NCBI GenBank assembly: GCA_008080745.1
Contig: SHMX01000001.1
Span: 95,359 to 159,358, forward strand
Direction of reading: 5' to 3'
DNA from: Candidatus Thorarchaeota archaeon
GTDB lineage: Archaea; Asgardarchaeota; Thorarchaeia; Thorarchaeales; Thorarchaeaceae
Length of the DNA: 64,000 bases
The position numbers and the translations under genes are program-made. The notes below the pieces were generated by a model that worked only from the letters and a program-made list of their open reading frames with translations, was not told the origin of the DNA and searched no databases. Below are positions 53,917 to 62,473 of this stretch, piece after piece. Numbering within the stretch: position 1 is the stretch's first letter; every line of letters begins with the position of its first letter.

Positions 53917-55066
53917 TTTTTATCCCTTCCATATTGTTACTGATAAATATCTGAATATCAGATATTATGAGCGGAGTCTGTTCTAAGATTACATATTCAT
54001 GAAAAATGCCCTTCCCGGCTTCTGCAATTCCTCGAAGTAATTCTTGATCAGCATTTTCTCCAACACCAATTGCTATTACGACAATATTTTCGTCTGCATC
54101 ATCCAATCTTGCACAGCTGACGGGATTGGGACCTTCAGAATAGGTACCGCTGGATAGAAACAGTATGACACTGGCATACGAATTTTGTTGTTTTTGTGAA
54201 AATGCAAGCTCAATTCCCCTCTCCAGCCCTAACGCAGGATTGGAAGGTTCTACTCTATGAGTTTCCAATAGACCTCTAAACCACTTTTCGAATTCAGGGA
54301 TTAAATCTCGAGACTCTATTGTGGTTATAGATAATTCTTCTCCCGTAGAAGAATCGTATGTGTGGAACACTTCAAGTTTTGTGGAGAATGCAATAGCAGA
54401 AAAGAGACAACTATCATCTTGAAGAAGATTCCGTAGCAGATTGGATATCAAAGAGATACCTGCCTCGTATCGTGGAATCATTTCGGGCCTACCAATACTA
54501 GTATCGATGACATCTTTTGTTCGCGAGGCTGCTCCACAATCAATTACACAACACAGATTGAAAGGAGGGGATTCAATACCTCTTGATAATACCAATTTAA
54601 GCAGCTCATCCCAATGGATTTGTGCATATCCATCTAATGATTCTGGTGCAATTTCAGAAACTGTCAATTCAACTTGTTCACGTGGAATCGGGATCTTTTG
54701 ACCTACTTGTACAATTAGGCCATCCAGATCATCCTTGAAATCGTCCATGCGATTCCACAAATCTTCAGCAATTTTATGATGTGGAGTTCGAGAATCGGTT
54801 GATATTGCAGCTAATGAAAGAGTATGTGCCTTCGGAATAGGGTCGTGTGGTTGCAGTGATACTTGTTGATTCTCGGTCAATCCAAGAAAAGACCACAATC
54901 GAGAGTCAATTACAATGACCCCTTCAGGCACTTTTTCAGAGTGAAGAATCTCAGAGAGTACACTAAGATGAGAATACTGTATCTCTGCAAATCTTTGACT
55001 ATTGACAGATTTTGATACAAAGGATATGCCGCGTTGATTTCGACCCTGGATTGCCTTCATATTCAT
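53909..55066 (-). CDS. VWA-like protein with degenerate MIDAS, second gene of the VWA operon
   Basis: 385 residues from ATG 55066, with GGTG six bases upstream. The N-terminal part (about 40-165) has strands reminiscent of a Cdc48-N-like domain (IVIDSRLWSFLGLTENQQVSL). The VWA core follows (about 170): CVIDCGAASRT, in which the DxSxS becomes DCGAAS, so the metal site is probably lost; then the strand VILFLSSGTYSEG and IGVGENADQE. The pattern of inserts is like that of the VWA protein at 46790. It begins 16 bases after the upstream gene stops, on the same strand. Confidence 0.75.
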   Translation of the reverse strand: MNMKAIQGRNQRGISFVSKSVNSQRFAEIQYSHLSVLSEILHSEKVPEGVIVIDSRLWSFLGLTENQQVSLQPHDPIPKAHTLSLAAISTDSRTPHHKIAEDLWNRMDDFKDDLDGLIVQVGQKIPIPREQVELTVSEIAPESLDGYAQIHWDELLKLVLSRGIESPPFNLCCVIDCGAASRTKDVIDTSIGRPEMIPRYEAGISLISNLLRNLLQDDSCLFSAIAFSTKLEVFHTYDSSTGEELSITTIESRDLIPEFEKWFRGLLETHRVEPSNPALGLERGIELAFSQKQQNSYASVILFLSSGTYSEGPNPVSCARLDDADENIVVIAIGVGENADQELLRGIAEAGKGIFHEYVILEQTPLIISDIQIFISNNMEGIKNG

Positions 55067-55081
55067 CGTTAACACCAATAT

Positions 55082-56224
55082 CTAATGTAACCTAGTGGAA
55101 TAGATTTGACTTATGATTGATTTTGACCCGTAAAGAACTTCTACTTTGATGCTAGCTTTTCCGGTTTCAAAGGACATTGGCACCAGTTTCAAATCAAGTT
55201 GTCTATCAACTCTGGGTCCAATTTCATGACGTTCATTTGTTACCTCTGATACTCCTTCGGACGTGATGAGAGATACAATTACGCGAATTCCAAGAGTTGT
55301 GGCACTAGGATTTTTGACACGTAGTGAATATTTGAAGGGTTTACCTCCAATTATTGCATCTGGAATTTCACCTAATTTTACATCTATTCCCATCTGAGAG
55401 GGAGATAATGGTCTGCCTTTTGGCCAACGTGGAATCCGTTCCAGTTCCATTAACCTAGAGAGTGAAGTTTTGAGTTCTCTTAGTGTCATCTCCATACCAG
55501 ATGCTGCTTCAGCTAGATCAAAACTTCCATCATGCGATTCATAATGTGCTAGAACTTTTCTATCAGAAGCTATTAGGTCCCCGACACCTTCAAGTATTTC
55601 CAGAATAGCAACGGGAAGTTCATCTGCTTCATGTAAAGAGAAGTATTTCCCATCTTCAACAGAATGCGCTATGGTACGGAATGATTCTTCAACTAGAGGA
55701 TTACATCCAACTACAAATATGAAGACGGTAGTACCATACTCTTTTTTCAATTGCAGAACCTCATCACATGGATCATATCCATCAGGACAGCCACGCGAAA
55801 AATAATCATCACCCAAAGAGTTGTATCTAGAACCATGGGGAGGCGCATCACCCACCAACAATAGAACCTTGTAAGCCTCACTTCCCCAGCTTAGTTTGGT
55901 TCTTGCATCATGGATGCCATCAGCAACAGCTTCAGGGGTATCCCCACCCTCTGATGGTTTTAAACTTGATATCTTTTTGTGGACTTGTTTTATATCATCT
56001 GTAAAATCAAAGACTTTTGTTACATAGGTCCGATCTTGAGGGGGATGATCACGATATGAAACAATACCAAAGCGGAATTCTAAATCCCCAGTCTTACTAA
56101 CAACCTTATCAACGATATCGAATAGACTATCTTTTACTGCTTTGATATCATCCTTCATTGAGCCAGTTGTATCTACGACGAAAGCCACATCTAATCGAGT
56201 TTTAACCATCCCGGTCCACTCCAT
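55082..56224 (-). CDS. VWA protein (VwkA-like) with winged-helix-like and beta-sandwich C-terminus, first gene of the VWA operon
   Basis: 380 residues from ATG 56224 (a longer frame to 56341 would overlap the divergent gene's promoter). The VWA domain opens the protein: FVVDTTGSMKDD (intact MIDAS), RFGIVSYRDHPP, GGDTPEAVADGI and LLLVGDAPPHG, as in Dictyostelium alpha-kinase VwkA and its relatives. A helix pair near 220-260 (SFDLAEAASGMEMTLRELKTS) may be a winged helix, then a C-terminal beta-sandwich (about 285-380: KPFKYSLRVKNPSATTLGIRV). It is the first gene of a four-gene operon and divergent from the cyclophilin-like gene. Confidence 0.82.
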   Translation of the reverse strand: MEWTGMVKTRLDVAFVVDTTGSMKDDIKAVKDSLFDIVDKVVSKTGDLEFRFGIVSYRDHPPQDRTYVTKVFDFTDDIKQVHKKISSLKPSEGGDTPEAVADGIHDARTKLSWGSEAYKVLLLVGDAPPHGSRYNSLGDDYFSRGCPDGYDPCDEVLQLKKEYGTTVFIFVVGCNPLVEESFRTIAHSVEDGKYFSLHEADELPVAILEILEGVGDLIASDRKVLAHYESHDGSFDLAEAASGMEMTLRELKTSLSRLMELERIPRWPKGRPLSPSQMGIDVKLGEIPDAIIGGKPFKYSLRVKNPSATTLGIRVIVSLITSEGVSEVTNERHEIGPRVDRQLDLKLVPMSFETGKASIKVEVLYGSKSIISQIYSTRLH

Positions 56225-56314
56225 TTGAAGATTGAATACGAGTACAATTAAGCCTTTGCTGATAACTATGGGATAAGATTTTTGAGAGAAAAGAACGGTA
56301 ACCTTGTGATAATC

Positions 56315-56695
56315 ATGAGCGAAAGCGATTTGAAACTTCAATTCAACTTTGAGGATGGGCTAACGCTAGAGGGTACCTTAGATAGAGTTTTAGCACCACT
56401 AATTGTCGAAGAGATAAAAGTGCGTTTACCTATTGAGGGGCGAGCTGCTTTGATGAGAGGCGAACTCAAAATAATTTTAGACATATCTAAGGGAAATCTA
56501 AAACCTGTCAAGGAAGTCAGTAGAGGAGATATAGCATATATGCCTCTGGGAGATTCGCTTTGTATTTACTTGAAAGACATGAAGACATTTAGCCCTGTGA
56601 ATATTTTAGGCCGTATTACATCAACAGATGAGGAGTTAGATCAGATCGAATCACTTAGAAGGGGAAGTAGAGTCGAAATTAAAAAAATTGGCTGA
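56315..56695 (+). CDS. Cyclophilin-like protein (PF04126 type)
   Basis: 126 residues from ATG 56315 (TTG 56282 would overlap the promoter of the divergent gene). Motifs LPIEGRAALMRGELKIIL, VSRGDIAYMPLGDSLCIYL and PVNILGRIT match the small archaeal/bacterial cyclophilin-like family known from TM1367, whose structure is a closed beta barrel. The role is unknown. It ends 7 bases before the E2F-like gene, which lies on the other strand. Confidence 0.72.
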   Translation: MSESDLKLQFNFEDGLTLEGTLDRVLAPLIVEEIKVRLPIEGRAALMRGELKIILDISKGNLKPVKEVSRGDIAYMPLGDSLCIYLKDMKTFSPVNILGRITSTDEELDQIESLRRGSRVEIKKIG

Positions 56696-56702
56696 TTCCA
56701 TA

Positions 56703-57290
56703 TCACATTCTTTGAAGACTTCGAAGAAGAGCCTCATGTTCATCTTTTTCGCTAACTGTGGGGTCCACGACCATTCCAGGCTCATGAGTTTCAATAAATA
56801 CCTCCATCCCAGAATCCTTCACGCTGGCAAATCCGCTTGCAGATAAGGAACGGATTCGTAATTGTGTGGTATTGAATTCTGTTTTCTCAGAAACTTCAAC
56901 GGAAGGAGTATCTCGACGAAGCTTGCTCTTTGTGATTCTGATTTGTTCTTTTAATTCTGCAACTTGTACCTGTAAATCTTTCCGGGATTGACGTTCTTCT
57001 TCTAGTTGCGATTTAATATCTTCGTACTCAACGCGTTCAATCAAATCCTTCTTAGGATCAAGCCATGTGACAGTTGTACCATTAAATCTGCGATTTGTTT
57101 CAACCAGATTCAATGCACGAAGCACAGCTAGAACATCATATACTCTACGTTTTGGAGTATCAAGCTGCTCAGCTAAGATATCACTTCTAATTCCTTCTTC
57201 TCCCTGTTCTTTCAAGACTTTGACTGCTTCTTCTGCTAAATCAACCAGCTTCACAATTGCACCCCGGATATGTGCAAGAGGTAAATCCAC
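56703..57290 (-). CDS. Winged-helix protein with E2F/DP-type DNA-recognition motif
   Basis: 195 residues, GTG with AGGTG four bases upstream. Residues about 10-78 form a winged helix. The stretch LDTPKRRVYDVLAVLRALNL (43-62) matches the E2F/DP recognition helix, RRxYDVxxVLxxxxLI, whose RRxYD residues contact DNA in eukaryotic cell-cycle factors; TTVTWLD resembles the wing strand end (IQW). A charged coiled coil (about 83-125) takes the place where E2F has its dimerisation helix, and the remaining 70 residues have an Asp/Glu-rich C-terminus. It probably dimerises and binds DNA. Related proteins in archaea exist mainly in Asgard genomes, which I state from general knowledge. Confidence 0.72.
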   Translation of the reverse strand: MDLPLAHIRGAIVKLVDLAEEAVKVLKEQGEEGIRSDILAEQLDTPKRRVYDVLAVLRALNLVETNRRFNGTTVTWLDPKKDLIERVEYEDIKSQLEEERQSRKDLQVQVAELKEQIRITKSKLRRDTPSVEVSEKTEFNTTQLRIRSLSASGFASVKDSGMEVFIETHEPGMVVDPTVSEKDEHEALLRSLQRM

Positions 57291-57508
57291 AATGCACCTT
57301 TCCAGTTAAACACTCAAAGGAGCTATTTTAGTGTTTGTATTGTGGTTCCAATTTTTCGAAAATTCTATAAAATAATCCAAACTAATATTATTCGAAATGC
57401 CGTTCTATTTTTCGTGATTTGAAAATAGAATTTCTTGAGGAATTGCTAAATTGGCGTGACCGACAATTTCATAACACATGTACGGAGGGGCTCAATTAGA
57501 CTTGTTCG

Positions 57509-58855
57509 ATGGTGGCGCTAAGAATGAGCAAAATAAAAGTAATAATTATGGGTGCGGCCGGACGTGATTTCCATAACTTCAACGTCTTTTTCAGAGATAA
57601 TGAAGATTACGAAGTTGTGGCGTTCACCGCAGAACAAATCCCTGGAATTGGAGATAGAATTTACCCCCCTGAATTATCTGGAGAATTATATCCAGAAGGG
57701 ATTAAAATCTATCCAGAAGAACAACTCCCCGAATTAATTGAGAAATTCGATGTGGAACAATGCATTCTAGCGTATTCTGACCTGCCCTACGAATATGTAG
57801 GACACAAAATTGCATGGGTCAATTCGTTGGGTGCAGACATCCGACTCATGGGTACGAAGACTACAATGCTCAAGAGTAAGAAACCAGTTGTAGCAGTATG
57901 TGCAGTTAGAACGGGTTGTGGAAAAAGTCAGACCTCACGAAGAGTCAATCAGATTTTGGTAGATATGGGTCTTAAACCAGTTAACATCCGACATCCTATG
58001 CCCTACGATCCAGACCTTACAACGCAAATAGCCCAACGTTATGAGAAACTCGAGGATATGGACAAATACAATTGTACCATTGAGGAGAGGGAAGAGTACG
58101 AGCCTATGATAAACATGGGCGTTATTCTCTATGCAGGAGTAGATTATGGTAAAATCATTGAACAGGCTGAAGAAGAAGCTGAAATCATAACATGGGATGG
58201 GGGCAATAACGACTTTCCATTCTATAAACCAGACCTACTCATTGTCCTTACAGATCCTCACAGACCAGGTCATGAAACATCATACTATCCTGGAGAAACC
58301 AACCTAAGAATGGCAGATGTCGTCATAATCAACAAAGTCGAAACGGCTGATTATGAAGACATCGAGGAAGTAAGAGAGAGCATTATGGAGGTCAACCCTA
58401 ATGCAACAATTATTGATGCTGCCTCTCCACTGGTTATTGAAGATATGGAGAAGATTAAAGGTAAACGAGTCATTGTTGTTGAGGATGGCCCCACTGTCAC
58501 TCATGGAGACATGCCCTATGGAGCAGGATATATTGCTGCAAGAAAATCTGGAGCAAGAATTGTTGACCCAAGACCTTACGCAGTGGGAAGTCTAGTGGAA
58601 ACCTTCCAGAAGTACGACCATCTAGAAGATGTTCTACCAGCTATGGGTTATGGAAAGGCACAGATGAAGGACTTGCAGGAAACGATCAATAAAGCAGAGG
58701 TTGATGCAGTAGTAATTGGCACACCTATTGACCTAGCAAGACTCATCGACATCAAGAAGCCAAATGTGCGAGTGAAATACAACTTGCAAGAGATTGGTAA
58801 ACCCGACCTCGAAGACGTACTAAGAGAGTTTGTTGAGAAGCACAAGCTCAAATAA
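57509..58855 (+). CDS. cpgS: Cyclic 2,3-diphosphoglycerate synthetase family protein
   Basis: 448 residues from ATG 57509 (ATG 57524, MSKIKVIIMG, is a good alternative). The N-terminal Rossmann-like MGAAGRDFHNFNVFFRDN and EQIPGIGDRIYPPELSG segments and the P-loop AVRTGCGKSQTSRR (about 131-146) are hallmarks of cPGS-type proteins, which in methanogens make cyclic 2,3-diphosphoglycerate from 2,3-BPG with ATP. Many archaea and bacteria without that metabolite have the same family as putative GTPases. Its conserved DGGNNDFPFYKPDLLIVLTD stretch is present. Activity is thus uncertain. A strong hairpin terminator follows. Confidence 0.85.
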   Translation: MVALRMSKIKVIIMGAAGRDFHNFNVFFRDNEDYEVVAFTAEQIPGIGDRIYPPELSGELYPEGIKIYPEEQLPELIEKFDVEQCILAYSDLPYEYVGHKIAWVNSLGADIRLMGTKTTMLKSKKPVVAVCAVRTGCGKSQTSRRVNQILVDMGLKPVNIRHPMPYDPDLTTQIAQRYEKLEDMDKYNCTIEEREEYEPMINMGVILYAGVDYGKIIEQAEEEAEIITWDGGNNDFPFYKPDLLIVLTDPHRPGHETSYYPGETNLRMADVVIINKVETADYEDIEEVRESIMEVNPNATIIDAASPLVIEDMEKIKGKRVIVVEDGPTVTHGDMPYGAGYIAARKSGARIVDPRPYAVGSLVETFQKYDHLEDVLPAMGYGKAQMKDLQETINKAEVDAVVIGTPIDLARLIDIKKPNVRVKYNLQEIGKPDLEDVLREFVEKHKLK

Positions 58856-58861
58856 TTTGGA

Positions 58862-58888
58862 ATATCCTGAGAGAGCCTCTCAGGATAT
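58862..58888 (+). terminator. Strong terminator of cpgS
   Basis: An 11-bp perfect stem (58862-58872 with 58878-58888), loop GAGCC, then CTTTGTTTTTAT, seven bases after the stop codon. Confidence 0.8.
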
Positions 58889-58913
58889 CTTTGTTTTTAT
58901 AAAATAAAAAAGA

Positions 58914-58928
58914 AGGGGCGAAGCCCCT
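58914..58928 (-). terminator. Terminator of the minus-strand membrane protein
   Basis: AGGGGC/GCCCCT stem with loop GAA, followed on the minus strand by TCTTTTTTATTTTAT, 8 bases after the stop codon at 58936. Confidence 0.6.
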
Positions 58929-58935
58929 CGTGAAA

Positions 58936-59904
58936 TCACCACCAGTCTTGTGAAGCTCCTCCGGTTTCAACAATTTTCCGTCGAGCAAGAAGATCTTTGT
59001 AAATGACAGCTGCAAAGATATAGTCAAGCGATGTGAGAATGATAGCTGACAAGAACAAGTAGCCTATTGCATAGAATAGACCGGGTAGGAATGACACAAC
59101 TATATCAATCCCAAGACCGATAACCATACTAGCAATGGCGAGTCCAATTCGTGCTCCGAAAACATGAAGGAAATTGCCGCTAGTTAGTTCTATCGACCGG
59201 CTTATTGCTCCAAAGGCAGAAACATCCTCAGCCATAATTACCGCAATTGCTGGAGTTAGTCGAACTAGAAGATAAAATAGAATAATCACGCCAATCAATA
59301 ACAGAAGTACTCCTATCAATGCCGCTTCAAGAACTGCCATGTCAATATTCGTTGGGTCTGTAATGGTTAGTAAGGGGGCAAAAGCAATGAAACCTGGTAA
59401 CAACAACAAAACTGTAAGCAGAGTTACTAGTATTTGATAGAGAAACAGAGTAGGTGTGCGTCCAAAAGCTTTCGATAGCGAGGATACAAATTCTCCTCTT
59501 GATGGATCACCATAGTTTTCTAAAGCGACATTAGTAGCCGCACCACCCAATATGGTATAATAGACAATTCCGATAATTGCTAATACTGCCATTATGAGTA
59601 ATATTGGAGCTAATGCTGTACCAAAATTCTCCCACAACAAAGTGAGTATTGCCACCAAATCGCCCTGGGCGTTGATAATTTCTTGCAAATCCTGGGGGGG
59701 TAGTGGTGGAAGTACAAAGATTAAGACTAGTATAACAGATAGAGCGAAAATCGATGCGGCCAGACCAACTAGAGCATAGGTTCCGAATTTTCGGAAAAAT
59801 AGACTTAGAGTTCTAGATACCGCTTCTATCGCACTTACTTTATATTTCTCGTCAACAAATGGCTCATCCGGTGAAAAAGGATCAGGTCCTGAATCAATTT
59901 CCAT
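58936..59904 (-). CDS. Six-helix membrane protein of unknown function
   Basis: 322 residues, GAGGAATATCT before the ATG. A short acidic N-terminus (SGPDPFSPDEPFVDEKY) precedes six hydrophobic helices in pairs (about 38-65, 90-125, 155-180, 190-215, 250-275, 280-300). The motifs FGRTPTLFLYQ and ISRSIELTSGNFLHVFG are like those of the DUF7544/DUF975-type helical membrane proteins of archaea, which are common but uncharacterised. The C-terminus is basic. It is followed on the same strand by the PaaK-like gene upstream after 73 bases. Confidence 0.7.
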   Translation of the reverse strand: MEIDSGPDPFSPDEPFVDEKYKVSAIEAVSRTLSLFFRKFGTYALVGLAASIFALSVILVLIFVLPPLPPQDLQEIINAQGDLVAILTLLWENFGTALAPILLIMAVLAIIGIVYYTILGGAATNVALENYGDPSRGEFVSSLSKAFGRTPTLFLYQILVTLLTVLLLLPGFIAFAPLLTITDPTNIDMAVLEAALIGVLLLLIGVIILFYLLVRLTPAIAVIMAEDVSAFGAISRSIELTSGNFLHVFGARIGLAIASMVIGLGIDIVVSFLPGLFYAIGYLFLSAIILTSLDYIFAAVIYKDLLARRKIVETGGASQDWW

Positions 59905-59977
59905 AGATATTCCTCCTCATGGAATAACCAAAAGGAGGATTGCTTATAACATCTATGAACAGCATATCTTTTAGTTT

Positions 59978-61570
59978 TTAAGCGGGTTTGGGCCGAACGT
60001 CACATATCTCCATGAATTTCATTCCACCTGCTTTCTCTAATAGCTCCTCAAATGCAATGATGAAGACATTTGGAGTCACCTCTGTGGAATTCTTCGTTAT
60101 TCTCTTAATTTCAAGAATCAGAGAGTCATAATTTGCTGTGATGGGGCCTTTTGGTGCAACGTAGAGGTTAAGCACATCCATGCTGTAAGGATCAGACATA
60201 TCTTCCTTTGCTACTTCCACCTGGATTTCTTCGACTTCTCCAAGTGAGAGAAGGTCTTCACGTAGAGCAGTCAGGTTCACGGTTGCACCCTTGATTTTCT
60301 TCTCCCTTAGACCCATGATGTCGATTTGAGCTTCAGCGTCATTCTGTCGGCCGATATCCCAGAAGAAGGGACCATCAATACCGCAGAGTGGGCATGGTCC
60401 GTTCTCATGTCTTGAAGCTACATCTCCAAGCAGAAATCCTTCAAAGATTGTACCTGCACCATCCAGATGGAACAGAGTGACATGTCCAGATTCATCCTCA
60501 TCGACGAAGTCATAGGTGCCATCATCATTCATTGCGATAAATTCGAATGAAAGCATGAGGGGTGATACATTGTGGTAGGGCCCTCTATGGTCACATTGGA
60601 CAGCAAAGGAAATCTTGCTCTCAGAAGATGCATATCCACCAATGATTCTTACCTCCTTCGCACCTTTATCTTGAAGAGTCTGGGTAATATCCTGTGCAAC
60701 CGGATCGTATATCTTTTCACCAGCAAGTAATACGACTACCTTCTCTGGAGCAGTATAATCCGACTCTTTCATAGCTCGGAAGAAACGATTACGGAGATAA
60801 CTGGGCATTCCTGCAAAGCCGTTGGCCTTGAATGACTTTGCAATCTCCACAAGTTTCTCGCTTGGAATTGCTCCACCTGCACTGGTTGCAATATAGAATT
60901 TGGACATTTGTTTTAATCCGAGATTGACAGCATGCCATCCGAGGTGGGGAGCGTAGGGAAAGAGGTTCATGCTAGATAGTTCCCAACCCGAATCAATCCA
61001 AGGATCTACCGCCATCTGTCCCACTTTAACACAATTCTTGAACAACATTTCGTTGTCATAGCGTGTTAGGAATACGGGCGAAGGAAGACCTGAAGCTCTT
61101 CCAGAACTTAACCAAAATTGAAGAGGGGCATATCGATGCGTAAGATGGTTCTGCAAATTTTCCTTAGCAGAGTCAGCACCAAGATGTAACTTCACTCGAG
61201 CTCCATTATTTCGGATGAATTTGTATTCATCTGATTTCCCAGATTTCTTAGTATATGTCATTAAATCCGAAACAATCTTCGCTGGATCGCGGTCCTTGCC
61301 ATCCACCTGTGAGGGGTTTAATACGAACTGTGCGAGATTATCTTTGTATTCATGTTTTTTGACCAGAGGAATCTTGTACTTTGCCCAATCCTCTATGCAG
61401 GTTATATTGAAAGGATCAATATCATTCTCTTTGAATAACCTCCTATAATAGGGATGGTTCGGCCAGACCTGATATCTGATAAATGCCCTAAATTTCTGAT
61501 CCTGCATTCTTTTAATCTCACGGTGGTTAGTCCGCTTCAATTCCTTGAATGTGAAAGTAGTCTTAGTCAA
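59978..61570 (-). CDS. Phenylacetate-CoA ligase-like adenylate-forming enzyme
   Basis: 530 residues from TTG 61570 with GAGG eight bases upstream. The N-terminal helix pair (NHPYYRRLFKENDIDP) is typical of PaaK-type enzymes. The adenylation core has GRASGLPSPVFLTRYDNE (about 158) where the P-loop lies, VVLLAGEKIYDP (about 280), IGGYASSESKISFA (about 308) and GDVASRHENGPCPLCG (about 380), with a CPLCG sequence as often seen in archaeal F390-synthetase/PaaK relatives. It activates a carboxylate with ATP and transfers it to CoA or another acceptor. It is longer than classical PaaK (about 430). The substrate is unknown. Confidence 0.85.
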   Translation of the reverse strand: MTKTTFTFKELKRTNHREIKRMQDQKFRAFIRYQVWPNHPYYRRLFKENDIDPFNITCIEDWAKYKIPLVKKHEYKDNLAQFVLNPSQVDGKDRDPAKIVSDLMTYTKKSGKSDEYKFIRNNGARVKLHLGADSAKENLQNHLTHRYAPLQFWLSSGRASGLPSPVFLTRYDNEMLFKNCVKVGQMAVDPWIDSGWELSSMNLFPYAPHLGWHAVNLGLKQMSKFYIATSAGGAIPSEKLVEIAKSFKANGFAGMPSYLRNRFFRAMKESDYTAPEKVVVLLAGEKIYDPVAQDITQTLQDKGAKEVRIIGGYASSESKISFAVQCDHRGPYHNVSPLMLSFEFIAMNDDGTYDFVDEDESGHVTLFHLDGAGTIFEGFLLGDVASRHENGPCPLCGIDGPFFWDIGRQNDAEAQIDIMGLREKKIKGATVNLTALREDLLSLGEVEEIQVEVAKEDMSDPYSMDVLNLYVAPKGPITANYDSLILEIKRITKNSTEVTPNVFIIAFEELLEKAGGMKFMEICDVRPKPA

Positions 61571-61728
61571 TTGTACAACCTCAAAGTGAAGTGGTGGACA
61601 GGAGCAGCAAAATACTTACGTGTATAATAAACATTACTAGAGACCAAATTTTCAAATACAATAGAGCAGAAAGCCATAATAGCAGGGAATCCGTTTCAAA
61701 ATCGACTGATAATAATTCATATGCGAGA

Positions 61729-62172
61729 GTGATTAGGTTGTCCGAAAGCGATGAAAAACTACAGAAAGGCATTATGGAGCTAGAGAAAGGTAACAACAAA
61801 AAGGCGTTTTCACTGTTTAAAGAAGTCTTTGAAACTAGGCAAGAAAGACTTTTGAAAAAAGTACAGGACAATCCCAAATCACCTACACTCATGCTAGATG
61901 CGCTTTACATGATTCATGCCCTAGTATGGCTAAGGATTGCTGAGGCTGGCAAGGACAAGAAACATGGAGTAGAACTACTGGGGAAGGCGGTAGGGACTGT
62001 CGAGGCTGCCAGAACGGCTCTGGGTCCACTTGTAACGGGTTTGGCACAATGGGCTCAAGAGAAACAGATCAAAGTTGTGCAAAATAAGGCACTTGGGCTA
62101 CTTGCTGCAACTAAAGACCTTGAGGACATGGCAAAAAAGGCTCTCGAACAACGAAGGAAGATGAAGGACTAA
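61729..62172 (+). CDS. Small helical protein of unknown function
   Basis: 147 residues from GTG 61729 (TTG 61738, or a longer frame from GTG 61591, are in frame). The sequence is all helical with TPR-like character: KLQKGIMELEKGNNKKAFSLFKEVFET and DALYMIHALVWLRIAEAGKDKK are two helix pairs, followed by EAARTALGPLVTGLAQWAQEKQ and a basic end. It may be a two-to-three TPR unit that binds a protein partner. The extra 46 residues from GTG 61591 are Asn/Ser/Arg-rich and look untranslated. Divergent from the PaaK-like gene across a short spacer. Confidence 0.6.
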   Translation: MIRLSESDEKLQKGIMELEKGNNKKAFSLFKEVFETRQERLLKKVQDNPKSPTLMLDALYMIHALVWLRIAEAGKDKKHGVELLGKAVGTVEAARTALGPLVTGLAQWAQEKQIKVVQNKALGLLAATKDLEDMAKKALEQRRKMKD

Positions 62173-62379
62173 CCTACTCCTTCATCCCTCTTTTTCTCGT
62201 CATGTTAGCTAGAATTCAAGCTACTATTCGTTTTAATTTGAAACGCTCCAAAACCAGATCATTACTCTCCGAGAAACGGTATTTGATTAAATCTTGCCAT
62301 AGATTTTGTGTTTTCACAGTTAGACCATGTAAACAATGAATACAGATTCTTATCAGATTATGACTAGAAAATGTATAAC

Positions 62380-62389
62380 AATTATATTA
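62380..62389 (+). promoter_or_regulatory. TATA-like box upstream of the RAM-domain gene
   Basis: AATTATATTA about 30 bases before the expected transcript start (near 62412), directly before the structured leader. It is the best TATA match in this 320-base gap; the first half of the gap (62173-62340) holds nothing recognisable. Confidence 0.45.
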
Positions 62390-62420
62390 ACCAAAAAATT
62401 ATGAATAATTTGTGATTGTG

Positions 62421-62473
62421 TAGCCGCTTTCAAAAAGGCAATAAAGGAAATTTCAGCGGCTAATCTTGTTGCC
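62421..62473 (+). promoter_or_regulatory. Possible pseudoknot leader ahead of the RAM-domain gene
   Basis: An 8-bp stem (TAGCCGCT 62421-62428 with AGCGGCTA 62455-62462) leaves a 26-base loop that contains GGCAA (62437-62441), which can pair with TTGCC (62469-62473) downstream. This forms an H-type pseudoknot that ends 6 bases before GAGGAGG, the Shine-Dalgarno of the gene at 62494. It could sense a ligand or control ribosome access. No known riboswitch class is recognised. Confidence 0.45.

Noticed and set aside
56224..56341. Longer N-terminus of the VwkA-like protein up to 56341
   Set aside because: It would overlap the divergent gene start and adds a sequence without similarity to VWA proteins; ATG 56224 is more sensible.
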